Under the pieces are notes generated by a model, which had not been told where the DNA came from, did no database searches, and was given only the letters and a program-made list of their open reading frames with translations. The translations under genes were made by a program, and so were the position numbers. Shown piece after piece: positions 25,003-36,055 of a DNA stretch of 64,000 nucleotides. Each line of letters opens with the position of its first letter. Positions within the stretch are counted from its first letter, which is position 1. The stretch is taken from NCBI RefSeq assembly GCF_001513975.1, contig NZ_KQ947996.1, positions 110,174 to 174,173 of the forward strand, in the 5' to 3' direction. The stretch is from Streptomyces curacoi. Its GTDB lineage: Bacteria; Actinomycetota; Actinomycetes; Streptomycetales; Streptomycetaceae.

Positions 25003-25497
25003 ATGCCCGAGCGGCGGCCCCGGCGGGACCACTACGCGGTGCTCGGCGTGCCGTCGTCCGCCACCGCCGGGCAGATCACCTCCGCGTATCGCCGGCTGGT
25101 GCGTTCGCTGCATCCGGACTCCCGGCCGGAGCGTCCGGCGGCGGCGCAGGGCCTCGCCGACGTCCTCGCCGCCTACGAGACGCTGCGCGATCCGGGGCGG
25201 CGCGCGGCATACGACGCGGGGCGCGGCAGTCCGGCGCCGCGTGCGGCGACGGCCGGTCGGCCGGTACCCGTCCGTGTCACCCGAAGGACAGGGACCTCCC
25301 CGGTGAGGCCGGCGGCCCCGAGTCGGATGCGGCGCGAGACCTCAAGCCTGCTGGACGCGCCTGAAGGCCTTCTCTTTTCCGTCTCGTCGCGCATCGGCTC
25401 ACCGCTCGCGGTCCTTCCCCTGGGGTGGGACGACCTGAGTTTCGCGGGGCGGGTCATACGGCAGTGGCTGTCGCAGACGGACCCGGGGCCGCGCTAG
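25003..25497 (+). CDS. J-domain (DnaJ-like) co-chaperone
   Basis: A 164-residue protein with an N-terminal J-domain: HYAVLGVPSSATAGQITSAY, the HPD motif in RSLHPDSRPE, and LAAYETLRDPGRRAAYD. The Gly/Phe region, zinc fingers and substrate-binding domains of true DnaJ are missing; the C-terminal half is Arg/Pro-rich with no known domain. ATG 25003 follows GGGAGG. It should stimulate the ATPase of the DnaK encoded downstream and give it specificity. Confidence 0.8.
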   Translation: MPERRPRRDHYAVLGVPSSATAGQITSAYRRLVRSLHPDSRPERPAAAQGLADVLAAYETLRDPGRRAAYDAGRGSPAPRAATAGRPVPVRVTRRTGTSPVRPAAPSRMRRETSSLLDAPEGLLFSVSSRIGSPLAVLPLGWDDLSFAGRVIRQWLSQTDPGPR

Positions 25498-25586
25498 ACG
25501 GCCGCGTCGGCCTATGCCTGGCAGCCCATGACTCCCGGCCTTCCACGGGCCGTGAAAGCGTCCAAAGCGGCGGAGACCGGTATTTC

Positions 25587-25615
25587 TTGACAACCCGGGA
25601 TGTGGAAATTATCCA
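25587..25615 (+). promoter_or_regulatory. promoter of dnaK
   Basis: TTGACA (25587-25592), 17 bases, TATCCA (25610-25615), followed by G. It has the same elements and geometry as the promoter at 24916, while the spacers differ, so the similarity is not a simple duplication. About 140 bases separate the -10 from the dnaK start. Confidence 0.55.
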
Positions 25616-25758
25616 GACTCTTAGCGAGGTGCAGCGGCGGCCGGAGAGCCGCGCACACGCCCCCCCCGTGGCCGATAGCCGAGCGGCCCCGGCCGGTCAC
25701 CCGCCCGGTCGGGCGACGGCGTCGGCACGGGTCTGGGACGCAGATGGAGGAGAGGACC

Positions 25759-27644
<1,886 letters not shown>

Positions 27645-27648
<4 letters not shown>

Positions 27649-28229
27649 CCCGTCCGAGCGACACCGACGGCCGCGGGGAGCGCCCGCTGTCGATCATCCG
27701 GGACAACCGACGGCGGAGTCCGGGAACCAGCCTGGAGCTCCGCCGCCGAGGCGACGTGGCGCCGGCCCGGCGGACGGACGCGGCCGCCTGCGAGGCCGAC
27801 CTGCTGCGGGAGCAACTGCGTGAGCGCACAGCGGATCTGCGGCGACTGAAGTCCGAGTACGACACCTACCGCAAGCGCGTCCACCGCGACCGCCGCGCGG
27901 TCGGCGAGATAGCCGTGGCCAACGTGCTCTCCGGCCTCCTGCCCGTCCTCGACGCCATTGACCAGGCCCGTCGGCTGGGAGACGTCACCGGCGGCTTCCA
28001 GCGGGTCGCCGACGTACTGCACACCGAACTGGCGTCCCTGGGCCTGCGGTCTTTCGGCTCGGCGGGCGATCCCTTCGACCCCGCCGCGCACGAGGCCGTC
28101 TCCTGCACCCGCTCCGACCGCGTCGAGCGGCCCACCTGCACCGCGATCCTGCGCCCCGGCTACCGCGTCGGCGACCAGCTGCTGCGGCCCGCTCAGGTCG
28201 AGGTCGCCGAACCGCCGGGCGGCCGGTGA
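27645..28229 (+). CDS. grpE: GrpE-like nucleotide exchange factor
   Basis: A 194-residue GrpE. The long helix is seen as CEADLLREQLRERTADLRRLKSEYDTYRKR in parts, then VLSGLLPVLDAIDQARRLGD, and the beta-domain with DPFDPAAHEAVSC, RPGYRVGDQLLRPAQVEV. The last motif is the GrpE signature. ATG 27645 overlaps the DnaK stop (ATGA), so the two are translationally coupled. It releases ADP from DnaK. The N-terminal 40 residues are Arg-rich and disordered. Confidence 0.85.
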
Positions 28230-28295
28230 GGCACCCGCTCATCGGCACGCCCCGCTGCGGAGTCCGCCCTTCAGCCGGTCCCGGACAGGACCGTG

Positions 28296-29297
28296 TCATC
28301 CCCCGCCATCGAGGTCGGTCCGTTGCCGGAGCACCCGTAGCTCGTGCCCCTGGAACTCCATCTCGTACAGCTTCCCGCGCGCGTCCTCGAACGGGCGGTG
28401 CACGATCATCATCAGCCGGCCGTCGAAACTGTGGAACAGCATGCCGTGACCGCTGTCGTCGCGGACCAGGGGCCGGTGCTGGCGCCAGGGCCCCGCGACG
28501 GTGCCGGACTCCGAGACGGCGTACGTCTGCACATAGCCGCCGCCGACGGTGCCGTCCGGGCCGGGCACGTCCTTCTCGTACGTCGACCACAGCATGATCA
28601 AGGACCCCTCCGGGGCGCGGTACAACTGCGGACCGTCGGTGACATAGGGCGGGAGCTGATGCGGCACGCCGCCGGGGATCTGCTCGCTGATCCACGACGC
28701 GTCCGAGGCCTTGAACAGGAAGAGAGGGTCCCCGACGGTCCGGGTCAGGTCCGGGGCCAGCCGGACGGCCTCCATGGTTCCGTCGATGGTCTGCAGCCAC
28801 TCGTGTGCGTACACCATCCAGGGCTGCCCGGACGGGTCGACGTAGAGCGTTCCGTCGAGGGTCATGAGGTGCGCGGGCGGTGTGGGGCGTGCGGCGTCGA
28901 GCACGGTGAACGGGCCGAGCAGGGAGTCCGACACGGCGATGACCGTGCCGCGCATGTAGTTCGCGAGCGGCAACGGCGTGCCCCAGCGGCCGGGCGGCGG
29001 CACCGGGAGTTCCCTGTCCTGGTTGTGCAGCGTGGTGAACAGGTAGTACCGGCCGCCCCATGTGTGCACCTCCGGGGCCCATCCACCCTCCGTCGCCCAG
29101 ATTCCCTCCTGTTCCTCCGTCAGGAAGACCACGACGGGGCGCGTCCAGTCACGAAGGTCCTGGCTGCGGTAGACCATCGTGCCGACGCCGTCCACGCCCG
29201 ACACGGCCGGGACGTTGGACGTGTAGAGGTAGTAGGTGCGGGTCGTCCCGTCGGCGACGACGAACGGGTCGTGCAGCGGCATGTCGGGAAGCCGCAT
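28296..29297 (-). CDS. glycoside hydrolase family 43-like protein
   Basis: A five-bladed beta-propeller enzyme of the GH43 type. The catalytic-base Asp lies in MPLHDPFVVADG; the second acidic region is WAPEVHTWGGRYYLFTT; the general acid may be in VYAHEWLQ. It ends with the family's strand TLFHSFDGRLMMIVH-like motif (MLFHSFDGR). No signal peptide is evident. The start is uncertain: ATG 29297 fits the family length, an ATG at 29393 would add 32 residues. It is divergent from a GH88 enzyme, suggesting joint breakdown of plant or bacterial polysaccharide. Confidence 0.75.
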   Translation of the reverse strand: MRLPDMPLHDPFVVADGTTRTYYLYTSNVPAVSGVDGVGTMVYRSQDLRDWTRPVVVFLTEEQEGIWATEGGWAPEVHTWGGRYYLFTTLHNQDRELPVPPPGRWGTPLPLANYMRGTVIAVSDSLLGPFTVLDAARPTPPAHLMTLDGTLYVDPSGQPWMVYAHEWLQTIDGTMEAVRLAPDLTRTVGDPLFLFKASDASWISEQIPGGVPHQLPPYVTDGPQLYRAPEGSLIMLWSTYEKDVPGPDGTVGGGYVQTYAVSESGTVAGPWRQHRPLVRDDSGHGMLFHSFDGRLMMIVHRPFEDARGKLYEMEFQGHELRVLRQRTDLDGGG

Positions 29298-29477
29298 CGG
29301 CTGGGTCTCGGGCACGGGCGAAGGATACGTCGCAGTGATGCCGGCGAAAGCCGCCCCTGGTTCGCCGGAACTCGCGTTCACATTGATGAACATCGCTCAC
29401 GTGGGTGTACATAGGTGTGTCCCTCGTGCAAGGCTCGGTTAACTCCTTTCTCCCGTAGTCCAGTTGGAGGGACGGGC
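29298..29477. promoter_or_regulatory. intergenic control region of divergent glycosidase genes
   Basis: The 180-bp gap between the GH43-like and GH88 starts includes a small inverted repeat TTCACATTGATGAA at 29377-29390 and a -10-like TACATA near 29409 for the GH88 gene. A LacI-type regulator would be a natural candidate, but none is encoded nearby. Confidence 0.3.
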
Positions 29478-30710
29478 ATGAGTGTTTCCCGGCGTACTGT
29501 GCTGGCCACCGCGGCGGGCGCCGCAGCGATATGTGCAACCTCCACACCGGCCGAGGCCGCGGGCGCGACCGCCGCTCCGGCCATGGCACCGAACCTGCGC
29601 AAGCTCCGCGCGGCGGCCGACTACGCCGTCGACAAGCTCCGCACCGTCGCGCCCGACGTGACGGCCTTTCCCGTCGGCACGAAGTTCGAGAAGTGGGCGT
29701 ACTCGCAGAGCGGCGACTGGGTCGGCGGATTCTGGCCGGGAACGCTGTGGATGGCATGGCTCCACAGCAAGGACGCCGCCTTCCGCACCTGGGCACTGGC
29801 CTCGGCGCAGAAACTGGCACCGCGCCGGCACGACACCGGCACGCACGACCTCGGCTTCCTCTTCTACCCGTCGTGGGTCACCGCCTGGCGGCTGACGGGC
29901 GACGACAGATGGCGGACGGGCGCCCTGCAGGCCGCCGACTCCCTGATCCAGCGGTACAACCCGCGCGGGCGCTTCATCAGAGCCTGGGGCGCACTCGACG
30001 ACCCGAAGAACGCCGGCCGCGTCATCATCGACACGATGATGAACCTCGATCTGCTCGCCTTCGCGAGCCGGCAGACCGGCGACGAGAGGTACCTGGACAT
30101 CGCCGTGGAGCACGCGAGGACCACGCAGCGGGTCTTCCCGCGCCCCGACGGATCGACCCCGCACGTGTACGACTTCGACCCGGACAGCGGGGCGCCGATC
30201 GGCCCGAACACCGTGCAGGGATACAGCCCCACGTCGTGCTGGTCGCGCGGCCAGGCCTGGGGCCTGTACGGGTTCACCACGATGTACCGACGCACCGGGA
30301 ACCCCGAGTTCCTGGCCACCGCACGCGCACTCGCGGACTTCGCGGTGGGAGCGCTGAGCCCGGACCACGTTCCGGTGTGGGACTACCGTGCCCCGCAACA
30401 GCCCCACGACATCAAGGACGCGTCGGCCGGCGCGATCATGGCCTGCGGCCTGCTCGACCTGTCCACGGCCACCGGCAGGCCCGCCTATCGCGAGGTGGCG
30501 CTACGGCTGCTCACCGCGCTGTCCGAGACCTGCCTGACGAGGAACTCGGCCCGCGCGGACGCGGTCGTCGCCCGCTGCACGCGCAACCGGCCGGCCGAGG
30601 ACGGGATCGAGATCTCCCTCCCGTACGCCGACTACTACCTCCTGGAAGGAATCCTGCGCGTACTGCGGCCGCAGGACGTCGACCGAGCGATCGACCTGTC
30701 CACGGTCTGA
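29478..30710 (+). CDS. glycoside hydrolase family 88 (unsaturated glucuronyl hydrolase)
   Basis: A 410-residue GH88 (alpha/alpha)6-barrel enzyme that hydrates and cleaves unsaturated uronyl residues left by polysaccharide lyases. It carries a twin-arginine signal (SVSRRTVLATAAGAAA, cleavage after AEA). The catalytic Asp pair is seen in IIDTMMNLDLL and DIKDASAGAIMA; SRGQAWGLYGF is also typical. ATG 29478 follows GGAGG. Export by Tat implies extracytoplasmic action. It pairs with the divergent GH43-like gene. Confidence 0.85.
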   Translation: MSVSRRTVLATAAGAAAICATSTPAEAAGATAAPAMAPNLRKLRAAADYAVDKLRTVAPDVTAFPVGTKFEKWAYSQSGDWVGGFWPGTLWMAWLHSKDAAFRTWALASAQKLAPRRHDTGTHDLGFLFYPSWVTAWRLTGDDRWRTGALQAADSLIQRYNPRGRFIRAWGALDDPKNAGRVIIDTMMNLDLLAFASRQTGDERYLDIAVEHARTTQRVFPRPDGSTPHVYDFDPDSGAPIGPNTVQGYSPTSCWSRGQAWGLYGFTTMYRRTGNPEFLATARALADFAVGALSPDHVPVWDYRAPQQPHDIKDASAGAIMACGLLDLSTATGRPAYREVALRLLTALSETCLTRNSARADAVVARCTRNRPAEDGIEISLPYADYYLLEGILRVLRPQDVDRAIDLSTV

Positions 30711-30827
30711 CCCCCGTGCCGGACAGGGCTGTTCGGTCCGCGTGGCGCCCGGCCTCCGCCGTCCCGCCTACAGGCTGCCGCCTGGCATGATCACCGGGTG
30801 ATCGGTGAAGCTGCGCGGCCGGGCCGC

Positions 30828-31466
30828 ATGAAGTACGTCCTGTTCGACGTCGACGGCACGTTGATCGACGCGGTGAGCAACCAGCGCCGCGTCTGGGCCA
30901 CTTGGGCCCAGCGGTACGGGCTGGACGCGGACGAGGTCTACCGGACGGCGCTGCGGAGCCGGCCGATGGAGACGTTCGCCCAGGTCGCCCCGGACCGGGA
31001 TCCGCGCGAGTGCCTGGCCGTGCTGCACGAGCTGGAGGACGAGGACGTCCGCACCGGCGTCTACGCGGCCTTCGACGGTGCGCCGGACCTGCTGCACGGC
31101 CTGCCGCCGGGGTCTTGGGCGCTGGTGACCTCGAACTACGAGCACCGGGTGCGGGGCCGCTTTCGGCGGACGGGCCTGCCGGTGCCGGGCGTGATCGTGG
31201 ACGCGGCCGCTGTCGAGGAGGGCAAACCCTCACCCGATCCGTATCTGCGGGCCGCCACGCGACTCGGAGCCGAGCCGGGGGACTGCCTGGTCGTCGAGGA
31301 CGCCCCCTCGGGAGTGCGGTCCGGGCTGCGGGCCGGGATGACGGTGTGGGGCGTGAACGCACCCACCGCAGTGGAGGGCGTGCATCGCCACTTCGGCACT
31401 CTGCGGGAGGCGGTCCCGCACATCTTGGCCTTCGCGTCCGGACCGCAGGGGAACGCCGCGGCCTGA
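30828..31466 (+). CDS. HAD-superfamily hydrolase
   Basis: A 212-residue HAD phosphatase of the beta-phosphoglucomutase/phosphatase-like group. Motif I is FDVDGTLID, motif II ALVTSNY, motif III EEGKPSPDPY, motif IV VVEDAPSGVRSG. ATG 30828 begins directly before motif I; GTG 30798 is an alternative. The cap is helical (C1 type). The substrate is probably a sugar phosphate. Confidence 0.8.
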   Translation: MKYVLFDVDGTLIDAVSNQRRVWATWAQRYGLDADEVYRTALRSRPMETFAQVAPDRDPRECLAVLHELEDEDVRTGVYAAFDGAPDLLHGLPPGSWALVTSNYEHRVRGRFRRTGLPVPGVIVDAAAVEEGKPSPDPYLRAATRLGAEPGDCLVVEDAPSGVRSGLRAGMTVWGVNAPTAVEGVHRHFGTLREAVPHILAFASGPQGNAAA

Positions 31467-31496
31467 GAGCGTTAGCCGGGCCGGGCCCGGGCTCTC
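31465..31496. terminator. hairpin shared by convergent stop codons
   Basis: An inverted repeat with outer arms GAGAGC (31465-31470) and GCTCTC (31491-31496) and a GC-rich interior begins in the stop codon of the HAD gene and ends in that of the TAXI gene. A bidirectional terminator is likely. Confidence 0.45.
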
Positions 31497-32496
31497 AGCC
31501 GTGCAGTTCGCGGTAGGCGACGACCGCCCCGGGATGCAGCGGCACGACGCCGGTGGAGATCAGGCTGCGGACGTCGAGGAACTGGGTACCGAGGGCCGTG
31601 CTCGGGACGAGCCTCGTGGCGTGGCGCACCAGCACGCGGGTGAGGGCGGCGGCGACGGGTTCGGGCAGGTCGGGGCGGCACAGCAGCAGGTTGGCCACGC
31701 CGATGGTGGCCACCTCGGGCGTGCCGCGGTACGCCCCCGCCGGCACGGTCACCGCCTCCAGTCCCGATCCGGACCGTCCCGTACCGGCGCGCAGGCGGGG
31801 GAGGAGGCCGGCCAGCGGCAGCAGGCGGATGCCGGGCCGGGCGTCGAGCCCGGAGAGCACCGGCAGCGGTACGCCGCCCGCGACCAGCAGGGCGTCGACG
31901 GTGCCGTCCCGCATCGCGCGTGCCGCCTCGGGCATCAGCAGGTGGCGGACGTGGACGTCGGTGCCCGGGGTCAGGCCTGCGGCGCGCAGCAGGCGGTCGC
32001 CGAGCACGGCACCGCCGGAGGCGGGCGCGCCGAGCGAGACGGTGTGCCCCGCCAGGCCCGCGACCGTGCGGATGCGCGCGTCGGCGCGGACGGCCAGCTG
32101 GACGTAGTTCTCGTAGACCCGGCCGATCGCACGCAGGGGAACCGGGCGGCCGAACGGCCCCGAGCCGCCGTACGCCGCCCACGCGATGTCGGCCAGAGCC
32201 AGAGCCACCTCGGCCCCACGCCCCTGGAGCAGCCGTACGTTGGCCACGCTGCCCTCGCTGTGGAGCACCTCGCAGGACATCCGGGGCCAGGCCGCCGTCA
32301 CCTGCTCGGCGAGCAGCCGGCCGAAGGCCGCGTAGAAGCCGTCGGTCTCGCCGGTCGCGATCCGCAGTCTGCCCTCCGGGCCGCGGTCGGCGTACCGTGC
32401 GTCGGCCGCGGCGGCGGCTGCGAGCAGTCCGCCGCACGCTGTGCCGAGGGCGGCGCGCAGCACGGTGCGGCGGGCGGGGGCCGGCGCGTCGGTCAT
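31495..32496 (-). CDS. TAXI-family solute-binding protein
   Basis: A 333-residue TAXI-type (TRAP-associated extracytoplasmic immunogenic) binding protein: RLRIATGETDGFYAAFGRLLAE, EVLHSEGSVANVRLLQGRGAEVALALAD, and HLLMPEAARAMRDGTVDALLV. A Tat-like signal (APARRTVLRAALGTACGG) exports it. No TRAP membrane subunits are encoded nearby. It overlaps the kinase gene by four bases (ATGA) as the last gene of an operon with the transporter and the two-component pair, so it may act as the ligand-sensing partner of the kinase. Confidence 0.8.
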   Translation of the reverse strand: MTDAPAPARRTVLRAALGTACGGLLAAAAAADARYADRGPEGRLRIATGETDGFYAAFGRLLAEQVTAAWPRMSCEVLHSEGSVANVRLLQGRGAEVALALADIAWAAYGGSGPFGRPVPLRAIGRVYENYVQLAVRADARIRTVAGLAGHTVSLGAPASGGAVLGDRLLRAAGLTPGTDVHVRHLLMPEAARAMRDGTVDALLVAGGVPLPVLSGLDARPGIRLLPLAGLLPRLRAGTGRSGSGLEAVTVPAGAYRGTPEVATIGVANLLLCRPDLPEPVAAALTRVLVRHATRLVPSTALGTQFLDVRSLISTGVVPLHPGAVVAYRELHG

Positions 32497-33911
32497 GCTG
32501 TACGCCCCTGCGGACAGGACGTGCCGTGTTCGGCACCGGGAAGCGCGACCCTGACCCGCAGGCCGTGCGGCTGGGCCGACGCGAACTCGACACGTCCGCC
32601 ACGGCCGGCCACCAGCTGCTCGGCGATCGCCAGGCCGAGGCCGCTGCCGCGTACGTCGCGGTGGCGCTCCGAGCGCCAGAAGCGGGTGCCGGCCTGGCGG
32701 AGTTCGCCGGCGGCCAGGCCCGGGCCGTCGTCCCGTACCTCGAACACCGCGTCCGGGCCCTCGGTGAAGCAGCGCGCCTCGACGCGGGCGCCGCCGCCGG
32801 CGTACTTGATGGCGTTGTCGAGCAGGATGTCGGCCACCTGGGCCAGCTCGCCCTTTGCGCAGGCCATGAGCACGGCGGGCCCGGCGACGAACTCCACCCG
32901 GACCCCGGCCTGCTCGGCCACCGGTTGCCACAGCTGGACCTGGGCCGCGGCGACCGCCGTCGCGTCGCAGCGCGTTTCCCGGGCGTCCGTCACCGCCAGC
33001 TCACCGGCGCGGTGTTCGGCGTCGGCGAGGGCGAGCAGGTCGTCCAGGAGGTGCTCCATCCGTTCGAGCTCGGCCGTCACGCCCCTGTACGTGCGGGCGG
33101 CGGAGTCGGGCAGGCGGGGCTGGAGCGAGTCGATGCGCAGGCGCAGCGCGGCGAGCGGGTTGCGCAGCTGGTGCGAGGTGTCGGCCACCAGGCGCCGCTG
33201 CTGCTCCAGCGCGGTGGTCACCGCGTCCGCCATGCGGTTGAAGCCGGTGGCCAGCTGCCGCAGCTCCGGCGGACCGCCGGCCCGGGCATGCTCGGCAGGC
33301 AGCCCGGCCGCCAGCGCGCCGACCGCGCGGTCCAGGCGATGCAGGGGGCGTACGACCCACCGCGTTGCGGCGCGGGCGAGCAGCAGGCAAGCCACGGCGA
33401 ACAGGCCCGCGCCCGCCAGGACCAGCGCCCAGCGCAGGGCGATGTCGTCGGCGGCGGCCCGCACCGAGGCGCGCAGCACCACCGCGCCGGACACCCGGGT
33501 GCCGGTGCCCACCGGGCGGGCGAGCAGCTTCTCCCCGCCGGACCAGGGACGCAGCGTGCCGCCGGGCGAGACGGGCTGGTTGCGCAGCGCCGCGTCGACG
33601 AGGCGGGCCACGGCCGGGTCGGCGGCCCGCATCCCGCCGGACTGCACCACCGGGGCACGGCGGGCGTCGACGACCACGACCGCCTCGCCGTACAACTCGG
33701 TGTACCGGCTGACCTCGGCGGTCAGCGCACCCGTGTCGCCGCTCTCGGCGGCCTGCTCGGCCAGCCCGGCGAAGCGGTCGAGGTCGGCGGTGCGGGCCGC
33801 GACGAGCTGCTCGGTGCGCTGCGCGGCGGTGACGCCCAGCAGGGGGACGGCGAAACCGGCCACCGCGAGCACCGCGAAGGCCAGGACGACGGTCAGTACC
33901 CGGGTACGCAT
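32493..33911 (-). CDS. sensor histidine kinase
   Basis: A 472-residue membrane kinase: TM1 at residues 5-27, an extracytoplasmic sensor region of about 130 residues, TM2 near 165-187 (WALVLAGAGLFAVACLLLA), HAMP linker, then DTSHQLRNPLAALRLRI (phospho-His), DNAIKYAG (N box), DDGPGLAAG and GSGLGLAIAEQLV (ATP lid). ATG 33911 starts eight bases after the regulator stop. It should phosphorylate the response regulator upstream. The linked TAXI protein may present the ligand to its sensor region. Confidence 0.9.
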   Translation of the reverse strand: MRTRVLTVVLAFAVLAVAGFAVPLLGVTAAQRTEQLVAARTADLDRFAGLAEQAAESGDTGALTAEVSRYTELYGEAVVVVDARRAPVVQSGGMRAADPAVARLVDAALRNQPVSPGGTLRPWSGGEKLLARPVGTGTRVSGAVVLRASVRAAADDIALRWALVLAGAGLFAVACLLLARAATRWVVRPLHRLDRAVGALAAGLPAEHARAGGPPELRQLATGFNRMADAVTTALEQQRRLVADTSHQLRNPLAALRLRIDSLQPRLPDSAARTYRGVTAELERMEHLLDDLLALADAEHRAGELAVTDARETRCDATAVAAAQVQLWQPVAEQAGVRVEFVAGPAVLMACAKGELAQVADILLDNAIKYAGGGARVEARCFTEGPDAVFEVRDDGPGLAAGELRQAGTRFWRSERHRDVRGSGLGLAIAEQLVAGRGGRVEFASAQPHGLRVRVALPGAEHGTSCPQGRTA

Positions 33912-33919
33912 GGGCCCGT

Positions 33920-34579
33920 TCAGTCGCCGAACCGGTAGCCGAAGCCGCGGATGGTGGTCAGCACCTCGGGGCGGCCGAGTTTGGCCCGCAGCTGGGTGAG
34001 ATGGACGTCGAGCGAGCGGGACACGGCCAGGTAGGCGTCGCCCCACACCTCGTCCATCAGCTGCTGACGGCTGACCGCCGTACCGGCCCGGGCCGCCAGC
34101 GCGGCGAGGACGGCGAACTCCTTGGTGGTCAGCCGCACCTCGGCACCGCCGACCGTCACCCGGCGCGCGTCGAGGTCGACCTCGACGTCACCGGCCCGCA
34201 CGGTGCGCGGTGCCGGAGCGGCGGACGTGGTGGCGCGGCGGGTGACGGCCTCGATACGGGCCAGCAGCTCGGCCAGCCGTACCGGCTTGACGAGGTAGTC
34301 GTCGGCGCCCAGCCGCAGGCCGCGCACCACCGACCGTTCGTCGCCCCGCGCGGTGAGGACCACCACCGGAAGACCGCTCACCGCGCGCAGCTTGCGCAGC
34401 ACCTCCAGCCCGTCGACGTCGGGCAGGCCGAGGTCGAGCAGCAGCAGGTCGGTCTGGCGGTGGCGGGTGAGGACGTCCTCGCCGCGGCGGACCCGGGCGG
34501 GCAGGTGACCGTGCTCGTACAGGGCCTCGGTGAGCGCACCGGCCACACCGTCGTCGTCCTCGGCCAGCAGTACGCGCAC
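33920..34579 (-). CDS. OmpR-family response regulator
   Basis: A 219-residue regulator. The receiver domain has LLAEDDDGVAGA, the phospho-acceptor Asp in LLLLDLGLPDVDG, Thr in VVLTARG and Lys in DDYLVKPVR. The winged-helix DNA-binding domain ends with SLDVHLTQLRAKLG and IRGFGYRFG. GTG 34579 is preceded by GGGAGG. It lies 17 bp after the transporter gene in the same operon and probably controls that operon. Confidence 0.9.
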   Translation of the reverse strand: MRVLLAEDDDGVAGALTEALYEHGHLPARVRRGEDVLTRHRQTDLLLLDLGLPDVDGLEVLRKLRAVSGLPVVVLTARGDERSVVRGLRLGADDYLVKPVRLAELLARIEAVTRRATTSAAPAPRTVRAGDVEVDLDARRVTVGGAEVRLTTKEFAVLAALAARAGTAVSRQQLMDEVWGDAYLAVSRSLDVHLTQLRAKLGRPEVLTTIRGFGYRFGD

Positions 34580-34596
34580 GGTCGCCTCCCTCCCGG

Positions 34597-35943
34597 TCAG
34601 TCGCGAGTCTCGGTGTCCAGCGGTGATCCGTCCGACGTCTCGCGCATCCGAATGTAGACGAGCAGCGAGATCAGGACGCAGGCGGTGACGTAGTAGAAGT
34701 ACCAGCTCTCGTGACCGGCGTTCTTGAACCACAGGGCGACGTACTCCGCGGTCCCGCCGAACAGGGCCACGGTCAGCGCGTAGGGCAGTCCGACGCCCAG
34801 CGCCCGGATCGACGTGGGGAACAGCTCCGCCTTCACCACCGCGCTGATCGAGGTGTACAGGGAGCTGACCGCCAGCGGCCCGACCATGAGCAGGAACGCG
34901 TACACGGGATCGCTGGTGTGCGACAGCAGGGTGAGCGAGGGCACCACCACCACGGCGCCCAGAACCCCGAACGCGATCAGCATCGGCCGCCGCCCCACCC
35001 GGTCCGACAACAGCCCCATGACCGGCTGCAGCACCACGAACACCAGCAACGCGAAGAAGTTGATCCAGGCCGCCGTCGGCTTGGCGATGCCGCTGGTGTT
35101 GACCATGAACTTCTGCAGATACGTGGTGTACGTGTAGAAGAACAGCGTGCCGCCCATGGTCAGCCCCACCACGACCAGGCACTGCCGGGGGTAGGACAGC
35201 AGCAGCCGCAGGCTGCCGCGCGCCGGGCCGCCGTCCTCCCGGTCCCCGTCCGCCTCGGCCGCCGCACGCTCGAAGCTCTCCGACTCGTCCATGCCGCGCC
35301 GCAGCCACAGCACGACGATCGCCCCCGCGGCGCCGACGACGAACGCGACCCGCCAGCCCCACGCGTCCATCTGCGCGCCGCTGAGCACCTGCTGCAGGAC
35401 GATCTGCAGGCCGAGCGCTGTCAACTGGCCGGCGATGAGCGTGACGTACTGGAAGCTGGAGTAGTAGCCGCGCCGGCCGGGGGAGGCCACCTCCGACATA
35501 TAGGTGGCCGACGTCGAGTACTCACCGCCCACGGAGAGGCCCTGCAGCAGCCGCGCGGCCACCAGCAGCACCGGCGCGGCGACCCCGATGGCACCGTACG
35601 ACGGGGTCAGCGCCACGATCAGGGAACCGGCCGCCATGAGCGTCACCGACAGCGTCAGCGCCGCCCGGCGGCCACGGCGGTCGGCGTAGCGGCCGAGGGC
35701 CCACCCGCCGATGGGGCGCATCAGGAAGCCGACGGCGAACACCGCGGCGGTGTTCAGCAGCTGGGCGGTCTGATCGCCGGACGGAAAGAACGCGGCGGCG
35801 AAGTACACGCTGAACGCGGTGTACGCGTACCAGTCGTACCACTCGATCAGGTTGCCGATCGATCCGCGCACGATGTTGCTGACGACCCTGCGCTCGCCGC
35901 GGCGTGGCTCCTGCGCACGCACGGCCGTGGTCTGTGTGGCCAT
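34597..35943 (-). CDS. MHS-family transporter (KgtP/ProP-like)
   Basis: A 448-residue, 12-TM major-facilitator protein of the metabolite:H+ symporter family: GNLIEWYDWYAYTAFSVYF in TM1, GRYADRRGRR (loop 2-3), LLQGLSVGGEYSTSATYMSE in TM4-5 and LSDRVGRRPML (loop 8-9). Relatives carry alpha-ketoglutarate, proline/betaine, citrate or shikimate. ATG 35943 follows AGGGAG. It is the first gene of an operon with a two-component pair and a TAXI protein, which suggests an organic acid substrate, though betaine cannot be excluded given the next region. Confidence 0.85.
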   Translation of the reverse strand: MATQTTAVRAQEPRRGERRVVSNIVRGSIGNLIEWYDWYAYTAFSVYFAAAFFPSGDQTAQLLNTAAVFAVGFLMRPIGGWALGRYADRRGRRAALTLSVTLMAAGSLIVALTPSYGAIGVAAPVLLVAARLLQGLSVGGEYSTSATYMSEVASPGRRGYYSSFQYVTLIAGQLTALGLQIVLQQVLSGAQMDAWGWRVAFVVGAAGAIVVLWLRRGMDESESFERAAAEADGDREDGGPARGSLRLLLSYPRQCLVVVGLTMGGTLFFYTYTTYLQKFMVNTSGIAKPTAAWINFFALLVFVVLQPVMGLLSDRVGRRPMLIAFGVLGAVVVVPSLTLLSHTSDPVYAFLLMVGPLAVSSLYTSISAVVKAELFPTSIRALGVGLPYALTVALFGGTAEYVALWFKNAGHESWYFYYVTACVLISLLVYIRMRETSDGSPLDTETRD

Positions 35944-36055
35944 CGAGAACTCCCTTGTCTGCGGCCCGGGAGCACACAGAGTCGACGGCACGGCAGGGCC
36001 GTTCAACAGCGCGAACGAAGTCCTAACAGTCCCTTAGGACAGAGCCTGCGTGATC

